A stretch of 64,000 bases of DNA from Rhodobacteraceae bacterium M382 (lineage in GTDB: Bacteria > Pseudomonadota > Alphaproteobacteria > Rhodobacterales > Rhodobacteraceae). Of the stretch, positions 57,038 to 64,000 are shown one piece after another. Under the pieces are notes generated by a model. That model did no database searches. It had not been told where the DNA came from and was given only the letters and a program-made list of their open reading frames with translations. Each line of letters begins with the position of its first letter. Within the stretch, counting starts at the first letter, position 1. Position numbers and translations under genes: made by a program. The stretch lies in NCBI GenBank assembly GCA_025141015.1, contig CP081098.1:124001-188000 (forward strand), written 5' to 3'.

Positions 57038-57838
57038 CTATTTCGGAAAAAGAAATGTCAGGACAAGGCGAGCTCCCCAACCGTCAGGACCGTTTGTTGT
57101 ACTATCCGCCCAGTAACGGACACCGGCCCCTATGCTGACAGGTTGGTCACCGATATTAACCAGCTTGGTCACCACAAAATTTACTGGCAACGCTGTATCT
57201 TTGCGTATCCAATCGTAAGTCGTTTCGCTGTTCAGCGTAAATGTCCAGGCGTCCGGTGTGGTATAACTGAGAAACGGCTGCACAAATGTCGTGCTAATGT
57301 CAGTCGATCCAGAGCCTTTGCCAACGTCCCACAAATGATTGGCCAGACCGCCATAGGTCCACGGCCCGGATTGCTTCAGCACCACGCCCGTAATACCAGC
57401 AGCAAACTGATCGGCACCCAGCGTATTACCTCCCGTCGGCAGAAGGAAAGCCGGTCCGACCCCCCAGATTAGGCCGCCTTTTGTGGGTTGCTTTGGGGAA
57501 AGGAATATACTTTGAACAACGTCTCCGATCCCATTCTGCGACGTCCCAGGCACAAAATCCTGTTGATCAATCACGGGGATGATGGTGCGGCTGATCAAAT
57601 TCCAGTTATCACCCAACGAGATCGGGACCACCGGTTGCAGGTTCATAAAGGTCCGCTTGCCAGATCCTGATGGCCCATATCCGCTGTCATAATTGAATTG
57701 GAATGGCACACTGATCAAAGACGCCACCGGGTTTGACAGCTCCTTGGCCAAATCCGCATTCTCTTGCGCTTTTACCACATACGGCGTTATCGCTGCACAC
57801 CAAGCCAGCGCCAAAGACAACAGAATCCGAACTCTCAC
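57038..57838 (-). CDS. Outer-membrane beta-barrel-type protein (transporter-like)
   Basis: A 266-residue secreted protein with a Sec signal (GTG start, MRVRILLSLALAWCAAITPYVVKA, cleavage before QENADL). The body has alternating strands typical of a neuromedin-U/MetA-pathway-type barrel: SLISVPFQFNYDSGYGPSG, NLQPVVPISLGDNWNLISRTI, ending in GARLVLTFLFPK. Probably an outer-membrane channel; cargo unknown. Monocistronic. Confidence 0.72.
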   Translation of the reverse strand: MRVRILLSLALAWCAAITPYVVKAQENADLAKELSNPVASLISVPFQFNYDSGYGPSGSGKRTFMNLQPVVPISLGDNWNLISRTIIPVIDQQDFVPGTSQNGIGDVVQSIFLSPKQPTKGGLIWGVGPAFLLPTGGNTLGADQFAAGITGVVLKQSGPWTYGGLANHLWDVGKGSGSTDISTTFVQPFLSYTTPDAWTFTLNSETTYDWIRKDTALPVNFVVTKLVNIGDQPVSIGAGVRYWADSTTNGPDGWGARLVLTFLFPK

Positions 57839-57900
57839 AGGAACTACTCCCAGACTGAAACAAGTATTTTGAAATCGACTCTATCTAAAAGTGGAAAGCA

Positions 57901-57937
57901 AAAATAAACAAGCCGCCATGGAACCCATGACGGCTTG
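57901..57937 (-). terminator. Intrinsic terminator of ahcY
   Basis: Minus-strand 12-bp stem CAAGCCGTCATG / CATGGCGGCTTG (57909-57937, one G-U), then TTTATTTTTG. It lies about 27 bases beyond the ahcY stop. Confidence 0.93.
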
Positions 57938-57963
57938 CGACTTTACGTATTTTCCGAAAGCTA

Positions 57964-59352
57964 TCAGTAACGATAGTGTTCCGGCTTGAACGGGCCATCC
58001 GGGCTCACGCCGATATATGAGGCCTGATCGGCATCAAGTTTCGACAGCTTCACGCCAATCCGATCCAGATGCAGTCGGGCGACTTTTTCGTCCAAGTGCT
58101 TGGGCAGGATATAAACGTCGTTGTTGTATTCGTCACCTTTGGTGAACAGTTCGATCTGCGCCAGCACCTGGTTTGTGAACGATGCCGACATAACGAACGA
58201 CGGGTGGCCGGTGGCGTTACCCAGGTTCAGCAGGCGACCTTCGGACAGCAGGATCAGACGGTTGCCCGAAGGCATCTCGATCATGTCCACCTGTTCCTTG
58301 ATGTTGGTCCACTTGTGGTTCTTCAGAGCGGCAACCTGAATTTCGTTATCAAAGTGGCCGATGTTGCCAACGATGGCCATGTCCTTCATCTCGCGCATAT
58401 GCTCGATGCGGATCACGTCCTTGTTGCCCGTGGTGGTGATAAAGATATCGGCGGTTGCGACTTCATCTTCCAGAAGGGTGACTTCAAACCCGTCCATGGC
58501 AGCCTGCAGGGCACAGATCGGGTCAACTTCGGTGACTTTCACGCGGGCACCCGCACCACGCAGAGAAGCGGCCGAACCTTTGCCAACATCGCCGTAACCA
58601 CAGACAACTGCGACCTTACCGGCCATCATGGTGTCGGTGGCGCGGCGGATGCCGTCGACCAGCGATTCTTTGCAGCCGTATTTGTTGTCGAACTTCGATT
58701 TGGTGACCGAGTCGTTGACGTTGATCGCCGGGAACGGCAGGTGACCGTCCTTGACCAGTTGATACAAGCGATTCACGCCGGTGGTGGTCTCTTCGGAAAC
58801 GCCTTGGATCTGGTCGCGCATCTTGGTGAACCAGCCCGGCGAGGCCGCCATGCGTTTTGCGATCTGCACCTTGATCACTTCTTCTTCTTCCGAGGTCGGA
58901 ACCGCGATGATCTCTTCGCCGGCTTCGGCGCGCGCACCCAGCAGAATGTACAGCGTCGCGTCGCCGCCATCATCCAGGATCATGTTCGGGCCGTCAGCGA
59001 ACATAAAGGACTTGTCCAGATAGTCCCAATGCTCTTCCAGAGTTTGACCTTTGATGGCGAAAACCGGAATGTCTGCCGCTGCGATCGCAGCCGCGGCGTG
59101 GTCTTGTGTCGAGAAGATGTTGCACGATGCCCAGCGCACATCCGCACCCAGAGCAACCAACGTTTCAATCAGAACCGCAGTCTGGATGGTCATGTGCAGC
59201 GACCCGACGATCCGCGCGCCTTGCAGTGGCTTGCTTTCACCGTATTCCGAACGTAGGGACATCAGCCCCGGCATTTCGGTCTCTGCAATATCCAATTCCT
59301 TGCGGCCGAACTCGGCCAGCGAAATGTCCTTGACGATATAATCCCCGGCCAT
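57964..59352 (-). CDS. ahcY: Adenosylhomocysteinase
   Basis: A 462-residue enzyme hydrolysing S-adenosylhomocysteine to adenosine and homocysteine. [29 protein letters not shown] motif [21 protein letters not shown], and the C-terminal KPEHYRY are diagnostic. I chose the ATG at 59352 (MAGDYIVKD) with GGAACGGAG upstream. The 121-bp leader contains small hairpins; I could not match a known SAH riboswitch. AhcY near regA is familiar in Rhodobacteraceae. Confidence 0.97.
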   Translation of the reverse strand: MAGDYIVKDISLAEFGRKELDIAETEMPGLMSLRSEYGESKPLQGARIVGSLHMTIQTAVLIETLVALGADVRWASCNIFSTQDHAAAAIAAADIPVFAIKGQTLEEHWDYLDKSFMFADGPNMILDDGGDATLYILLGARAEAGEEIIAVPTSEEEEVIKVQIAKRMAASPGWFTKMRDQIQGVSEETTTGVNRLYQLVKDGHLPFPAINVNDSVTKSKFDNKYGCKESLVDGIRRATDTMMAGKVAVVCGYGDVGKGSAASLRGAGARVKVTEVDPICALQAAMDGFEVTLLEDEVATADIFITTTGNKDVIRIEHMREMKDMAIVGNIGHFDNEIQVAALKNHKWTNIKEQVDMIEMPSGNRLILLSEGRLLNLGNATGHPSFVMSASFTNQVLAQIELFTKGDEYNNDVYILPKHLDEKVARLHLDRIGVKLSKLDADQASYIGVSPDGPFKPEHYRY

Positions 59353-59473
59353 GGTCAGCTCCGTTCCGGTTAAAGGGTCAGTTTCGCTGCCCCCTAGCAC
59401 TCCTAGGCAAAAGAGGCAACAAAGTAGACCCGCAGACCCGGTATGACCGGCAAGACCCTGCGTCAGCCATTTA

Positions 59474-59788
59474 TCAACTGGCGGTATCGTTGGTGATTTC
59501 GATGGGTGTGGCTTTGAAAAAATCGGTACCGGCCGCCATCACACAGCTGATCCCGTTTGCATTGGTCATCAGGACCGTGAACGTACCGGTTTCGTCCGAG
59601 GACCAGATTTCTAGAACAGAATGCGTATTGCCGCCGGTTTGCAAACCCCCGACGGTCAGTTGCTCGGCAAATTTGGATTGCAACCGCTCGACAACGGTGT
59701 CGCGCAGCGCGCAATTCGCGGCAAATGCAGGGGGGGCCAATGCGGCCATTCCAAAGGTAAGGGATAGTGCCAACAAACGCTTGAACAT
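59474..59788 (-). CDS. Small secreted hypothetical protein
   Basis: A 104-residue protein with a Sec signal ([23 protein letters not shown], cleavage before ANCALRD). The mature part (~80 residues) has two cysteines (NCALRD and ISCVMAAG) that could form a disulfide. RBS AAGGAGAACG decides the ATG at 59788. I do not recognise the family; a periplasmic role is inferred. Confidence 0.8.
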   Translation of the reverse strand: MFKRLLALSLTFGMAALAPPAFAANCALRDTVVERLQSKFAEQLTVGGLQTGGNTHSVLEIWSSDETGTFTVLMTNANGISCVMAAGTDFFKATPIEITNDTAS

Positions 59789-59995
59789 GACGTTCTCCTT
59801 CACATAGTGGTTGCTATCTGAGGAGGGCACGCCTGGGAGGAAGACACGCCCCCCTCGTTCTTGATATCATGATCGGTGGCCCGGATTTCAAACCACGGGT
59901 CCTCAAGAAAAGTTGGCAGCATGTGATCGGATACGGTTTTCAGACTGCGCCGAAATTGTGGCAAAACCAAGGCAACAAGCAAAAGGTGTACCAAA

Positions 59996-60592
59996 ATGGC
60001 AACAAAACCCAGAGCTTGGCAACGGATGTTGTCCGGTCGCAGATTGGACCTTCTTGACCCTACACCAGTCGATATCGAGATCGAAGATATCGCCCATGGG
60101 TTGGCGTTTGTTGCGCGTTGGAATGGTCAGACTCAGGGCGATTTCGCCTATTCCGTGGCTGAACATTCTTTGTTGGTTGAGACTCTATTTTGTCGGCTAA
60201 ACCCCAAAGCCCCGGCAAAGTGGCGACTGGCGGCCCTGCTGCACGATGCTCCGGAATATGTGATCGGAGACATGATCTCCCCGGTGAAAGCGTCCGTAGG
60301 CCCAGCCTACGAAGAGCTGGATACACGATTGACCGCAGCCATTCACATCCGGTTCGGCCTACCCGCTGCGTTGCCGGTTAGCATCAAGAAGCAGATCAAA
60401 AAGGCCGACCGCATCAGCGCCTGGATGGAAGCCGTGCAAATTGCCGGTTTCACCAAAACCGAAGCCAACAAATTTTTTGGTCGCCCAGATACTGACCTTA
60501 TCAACGATCTGAACATCACGTTGCGTCCTCCGGTCGAGGCACGCAACGCCTATACTGCACGTCATCAACAGCTTCTTGAAGCGTTGGATTGA
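59996..60592 (+). CDS. HD-domain phosphohydrolase (YfbR-like)
   Basis: A 198-residue HD-superfamily protein. Metal ligands fit YSVAEHSLLVE (His) and LAALLHDAPEYVIGDMISPVK (HD). YfbR-type members are 5'-deoxynucleotidases; others are unassigned. AAAGGTG precedes the ATG. Convergent with the glycosyltransferase gene. Confidence 0.87.
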   Translation: MATKPRAWQRMLSGRRLDLLDPTPVDIEIEDIAHGLAFVARWNGQTQGDFAYSVAEHSLLVETLFCRLNPKAPAKWRLAALLHDAPEYVIGDMISPVKASVGPAYEELDTRLTAAIHIRFGLPAALPVSIKKQIKKADRISAWMEAVQIAGFTKTEANKFFGRPDTDLINDLNITLRPPVEARNAYTARHQQLLEALD

Positions 60593-60599
60593 TTGGCCA

Positions 60600-61799
60600 T
60601 CAGGCTTTCTGGGAGTCGGATTGCGCCTGCTGCGCACGCCGTTGACGGCGCTCCTGTCGGATCTGGCGAATGCGCCGCTGGACAAACACTGGGGATTCGA
60701 CAAACCGATCGTTGCCACCCAACCCTTTGTCTTCGAGTGCCTGTTTGCGGTCCTCATCGGACAAAGCAGTCCAATGGGATCCATCCTGGATGAACCCGTA
60801 TTTCTGTAGCGCTGGACCGATAACAGAGTGGTCCAATTCACCAAAACTGAGCCGACTTGATTTACGTTTGTTTGTTGGTACCCATTCTGTCCGCAAGGCT
60901 CCGATGACCAGCGGTTTGCTACCGCAAAACTGACTGACGTTCCTTGCCAGCAAATTATCCACGCCTGATTGACGGCGCAGGATCATGGCCACAGGCTGAT
61001 CCGGCCGCCCCACCATTGCGAACAGGTGCAAGGCAGATCCATCAGCGGCGATGACTTTCCTGGCGGCTTTGTAATGCGCCAGTTGAACCGTCAGGCTGTG
61101 CTTTTCAGGGTAAAAGATTTCGTACCCTTCGGCCCGCAGATAATCCTCCATCCGCTCTTCACCCAGCATGCCACCTTTGGCCAACCCCAGCTTGGACCGT
61201 GAGATGTAGATCTTTTCCGGCCCATCGGGTTCGACGTCACGTGCGAAACGAGAATGGATGGCATCCCTATATTTCTGTGTACCCGCCGTTATCAATCCCA
61301 GACCAAATCCCTGACCTGGGACCACCAGCTCTTCGACCTGCATTGGCTGGGCCGTTACCCGAACTGGAAGATCGGGCTGCATCAGGGACATGTATTCGCG
61401 ATGAAAACCACGCACCTCTTCACCGACACGCGGGCGCTTCGGAATGAACAGGATACCATCAAAAGGCGTGTCCATTTCAGCCAATGGCCAGATCCGTGAC
61501 GCGCTTTCCACCAGAAAATGCCCGAAATGCGCCCACAGCACCCCGCCCCACAGCCATCGCCCCGGCAGAGTTTCCGCAATGGCATCAGGCATTGCCGGCT
61601 GGGTGGTGATAGGTCGGTATTTGCGCCACAGCGCACCCTCAGGACAATACGTTCCATCGGAATGCAGAATGCCGGCCTCTTGTACAAAGCTACTTTCGAT
61701 CGGAGGTACGACGATAGCGTTGCGCAACGTCGTCAGGCTCTCTGACCATCCGCCTTCTGGCAATGGCTGATGGTCAGGACCGAATTCGGGCTGGGTCAT
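60600..61799 (-). CDS. GT61/DUF563-type glycosyltransferase-like protein
   Basis: A 399-residue protein with GT61-like elements: GGVLWAHFGHFLVESASRIWPL (~85-106), KIYISRSKLGLAKGG, YEIFYPEKHSLTVQLAHYKAAR and VIAADGSALHLFAMVG. Family members transfer sugars on polysaccharides or glycoproteins. The C-terminal ~25 residues are Arg/Gln-rich. It lies just downstream of regA. Confidence 0.83.
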   Translation of the reverse strand: MTQPEFGPDHQPLPEGGWSESLTTLRNAIVVPPIESSFVQEAGILHSDGTYCPEGALWRKYRPITTQPAMPDAIAETLPGRWLWGGVLWAHFGHFLVESASRIWPLAEMDTPFDGILFIPKRPRVGEEVRGFHREYMSLMQPDLPVRVTAQPMQVEELVVPGQGFGLGLITAGTQKYRDAIHSRFARDVEPDGPEKIYISRSKLGLAKGGMLGEERMEDYLRAEGYEIFYPEKHSLTVQLAHYKAARKVIAADGSALHLFAMVGRPDQPVAMILRRQSGVDNLLARNVSQFCGSKPLVIGALRTEWVPTNKRKSSRLSFGELDHSVIGPALQKYGFIQDGSHWTALSDEDRKQALEDKGLGGNDRFVESPVFVQRRIRQIRQERRQRRAQQAQSDSQKA

Positions 61800-61809
61800 C
61801 TAGCGAACC

Positions 61810-62364
61810 TCAGCGTGGGCTACGCTTGGCAAGGATCCGTTGCAGCGTCCGCCGGTGCATATTCAACCGTCGGGCAGTTTCCGAAACATTCCGGTCGCAC
61901 AACTCATAAACGCGCTGAATATGTTCCCAGCGGACGCGATCTGCGCTCATCGGGTTTTCTGGCGGAGGCGGCAGCTCATCTTCGCGGGTCAGCAGTGCAT
62001 TGGTGATATCTGTCGCATCGGCGGGTTTGGACAAATAGTCTGTCGCGCCAATTTTGACCGCAGCCACCGCGGTTGCGATCGCACCATATCCGGTCAACAC
62101 AACAACCCGGCTATCGGGGCGTTTTTCCCGCAACACTTCGACAACATCGAGCCCGTTTCCGTCCTCGAGCCGCAGATCCACAACGGCATAGGCCGGTGGA
62201 CGCGCGGTGGCAATGGCGCGCCCGGCAGCGACAGATCCCGCTGTTTCCACTTCGAAACCGCGTTTTTCCATGGCCTTGGCAAGGCGTCTCAGGAAGGGTT
62301 CGTCATCATCGACCAACAACAATGACCTATCAGGTCCAATCTCCTGCTGGGCGCCTTCGACCAT
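61810..62364 (-). CDS. regA: Redox response regulator RegA (PrrA/ActR)
   Basis: A 184-residue global regulator. Receiver domain with LLLVDDDEPFLRR, phosphoacceptor Asp in AVVDLRLEDG, Thr in VVLTGYG and Lys in LSKPAD; linker PPPPENP; C-terminal Fis-type helix-turn-helix NVSETARRLNMHRRTLQRIL. The ATG at 62364 (GGAGGAC upstream) gives the usual family length. It controls photosynthesis, respiration and carbon/nitrogen genes under RegB. Confidence 0.96.
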   Translation of the reverse strand: MVEGAQQEIGPDRSLLLVDDDEPFLRRLAKAMEKRGFEVETAGSVAAGRAIATARPPAYAVVDLRLEDGNGLDVVEVLREKRPDSRVVVLTGYGAIATAVAAVKIGATDYLSKPADATDITNALLTREDELPPPPENPMSADRVRWEHIQRVYELCDRNVSETARRLNMHRRTLQRILAKRSPR

Positions 62365-62445
62365 GTTTGTGTCCTCCGCAGCGAATTTATTCATCTATTG
62401 TGACGAATATGACGGGCGCAGAGTCAAAGGTCAAACACTGCGCCA

Positions 62446-63069
62446 TCAGATGTTGTCGATAAAACAGCCGATCTTGTCCGCCATCTGTTCAGCCGTCTCA
62501 TCACGACGGAAAAACTCGACAAATCCCTGTTCCGGCAACACGAGATAAGAAAAGGTCGAATGATCCACCAGATAATATTCCGGATCGCCTTCCTGCTTCT
62601 TGAAGTAGGTTTTGTAGGTTTTGCTTGCTGCTTTGACCTGTTCCTGAGATCCGGTCAGACCGATCATCTTTTCATGCAGGTTTTCAGCAAAATCACCGAC
62701 AACTTCGGGCGTGTCCCGTTCCGGGTCGATCGAGATGAACACCGGCGTTATCGACTGTCCGCGCTCGGCCAGTACATCTACGGTATCGGCATTGCGCGCC
62801 GTGTCCATCGGGCACACATCGGGGCAGAACGTATATCCAAAATAGACCAGCGAAGGTTCGGTTATCACATCCACGTCCGTGACGGTTTCCCCACTGGCAT
62901 TGACCAATTCAAACGGGCCGCCAATGGTCGCAGTTCCACCGGCAATCTGGGACGACCGGCATTGGGCAAACTGATCCTTGCCCCCGCCCATCATCTGGGT
63001 CGCAACCCAGGTGCCCCCCACTGCGGAAACAACGGCGGCGGCGGCGATATAGGCATACATACGGGACAT
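62446..63069 (-). CDS. senC: SCO1/SenC family copper chaperone
   Basis: A 207-residue membrane-anchored protein. One N-terminal helix (~5-25), then a thioredoxin-like domain with copper ligands Cys82 and Cys86 (YTFCPDVCPMD) and a His in LVDHSTF. It assists cytochrome oxidase copper assembly. The start at 63069 is placed just before the helix. Gene order regA-senC-regB (divergent) is the Rhodobacter arrangement. Confidence 0.94.
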   Translation of the reverse strand: MSRMYAYIAAAAVVSAVGGTWVATQMMGGGKDQFAQCRSSQIAGGTATIGGPFELVNASGETVTDVDVITEPSLVYFGYTFCPDVCPMDTARNADTVDVLAERGQSITPVFISIDPERDTPEVVGDFAENLHEKMIGLTGSQEQVKAASKTYKTYFKKQEGDPEYYLVDHSTFSYLVLPEQGFVEFFRRDETAEQMADKIGCFIDNI

Positions 63070-63160
63070 GAGACTCTGCCTTGCTGTGCAAGATATGTTG
63101 AACGTTTCGGCGCAGACACCTATCAATTTGGTCAGCCGATGCAACCTAGATGGGATCACA

Positions 63161-64000
63161 ATGTCGGAATCCAATATCGGCCTGTTCAGCGGTCAACAAA
63201 ATAGCAACCGGATTCGCCTGCGCACGATGATCCTGTTGCGGTGGGTCGCCATTGTGGGCCAGATCGCTGCCATTTCAGTGGCGCAACAACTGTACAATCT
63301 GCAGCTGGAATTGGGCCTGTGTTACATGGCCATCGGCGTTTCGGTGATCGGCAACCTGATCGCGATCTTTGTGTTCCCAGAAAACAAACGCCTGACCGAA
63401 TTTGAAAACTTCATGATGGTGATGTTTGACCTGCTGCAACTGTCGATGCTGTTGTATCTGACTGGCGGCTTGAACAACCCATTTGCCCTGTTGGTTCTGG
63501 GACCAGTAACCGTGGCCGCCAATGTCATGGGAATGCGATCGACGCTGATCATCGGGGCCACGGCTATCATCATGGTGACCCTGCTGGCCCAGGTACATTT
63601 ACCATTGCGCACCGATCAGGGATTTATCCTGCGGGTGCCTGAGCTGTTTGTATTCGGCAATTGGATTGCCATCATTATTGCTGTGATTTTTATGAGCGCC
63701 TACTCCCAAAGGATCAACGCGGAAATACGCTCTATGTCGGATGCGTTGGCAGCAACGCATATGGCGCTGTCACGTGAACAGAAACTGACGGACCTGGGCG
63801 GAGTTGTGGCGGCCGCCGCACACGAGTTGGGCACCCCTTTGGCCACGATCAAATTAACCAGCGCCGAGTTGATTGAAGAACTGGATGACAGACCCGAACT
63901 GCGCGACGACGCTGCGCTGATCCGGGAACAGGCCGATCGCTGCCGAGATATTCTGCGCGATATGGGACGGGCCGGTAAAAATGATCTGCACCTGCGCAAG
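63161..64000 (+). CDS. regB: Redox sensor histidine kinase RegB (PrrB), 3' truncated by window edge
   Basis: The open frame starts at ATG 63161 and runs to the window end (280 codons), so the ATP-binding half is missing. About six transmembrane helices (residues ~25-175) include the quinone-binding GGLNNPF. The H-box is AAAHELGTPLATI with His221, and the redox-active Cys261 is in ADRCRDILRDMG. Divergent from senC with a 91-bp spacer. Confidence 0.95.
   Translation, partial: MSESNIGLFSGQQNSNRIRLRTMILLRWVAIVGQIAAISVAQQLYNLQLELGLCYMAIGVSVIGNLIAIFVFPENKRLTEFENFMMVMFDLLQLSMLLYLTGGLNNPFALLVLGPVTVAANVMGMRSTLIIGATAIIMVTLLAQVHLPLRTDQGFILRVPELFVFGNWIAIIIAVIFMSAYSQRINAEIRSMSDALAATHMALSREQKLTDLGGVVAAAAHELGTPLATIKLTSAELIEELDDRPELRDDAALIREQADRCRDILRDMGRAGKNDLHLRK

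Noticed and set aside
59353-59473. Possible S-adenosylhomocysteine riboswitch in the ahcY leader
   Set aside because: Small hairpins (CCGGT/ACCGG, CCTAG/CTAGG on the minus strand) are present but the conserved riboswitch core was not found by eye.

Overview
The window looks like a chromosome segment from a marine Rhodobacteraceae (Roseobacter-group) bacterium. Reasons: the RegB/SenC/RegA redox-signalling genes, the hemD - COG4223 - hemY order next to tsaD/gpsA, several TRAP and ABC solute transporters, GC-rich coding with long antisense shadows, and short GC-rich intergenic hairpins. This is inferred from gene content and motifs only; no database search was possible.

Layout. 1-2.5 kb: 3' end of gcvP. 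2.5-17 kb: an amine/amide catabolic region with a GlxA-type regulator, a ketoglutarate-semialdehyde-type aldehyde dehydrogenase, GabT, a PuuR-like XRE-cupin regulator, a CaiB-family CoA-transferase, a complete DctPQM TRAP transporter, an ATP-grasp ligase, a C45-type Ntn amide hydrolase, a nitrilase-family amidase, a VOC protein and a D-2-hydroxyacid dehydrogenase. No standard pathway I know uses this whole set, so it is my best candidate for an undescribed system. 17-28.5 kb: a 2-aminoethylphosphonate (AEP) locus with PhnW, PhnA, PhnY, a PbfA-like lyase, an EamA transporter, a LysR regulator and a three-gene ABC importer whose permease is a two-domain fusion. 28.9-39.5 kb: a methylated-amine-type locus with a sarcosine/dimethylglycine dehydrogenase-like flavoprotein, a DeoR regulator, a spermidine/putrescine-type ABC importer, a trimethylamine-dehydrogenase/DgcA-like flavoprotein and a divergent LuxR regulator. 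39.5-47.1 kb: a HpaB-type hydroxylase, RidA-like, DUF1028 and PuuC-like aldehyde dehydrogenase operon, then a flavin monooxygenase-like protein and a group II PLP decarboxylase.

47.1-48.2 kb is gene-poor and holds a tRNA-Thr(CGT). From 48.2 kb the content becomes housekeeping: DUF502, HemY, a COG4223 membrane protein with a Thr-Glu microsatellite, HemD, TsaD, GpsA, YciI, an EVE protein, DUF1761, DUF2853, an outer-membrane-type protein, AhcY, a small secreted protein, an HD hydrolase, a GT61-type glycosyltransferase, RegA, SenC and the start of RegB, which runs off the end.

The common theme of the first 47 kb is import of small organic nitrogen or phosphorus compounds, then removal of the amine (transaminases, lyase, flavin dehydrogenases) and oxidation of the resulting aldehyde (three aldehyde dehydrogenases), each locus with its own regulator. 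Intrinsic terminators mark most operon ends.
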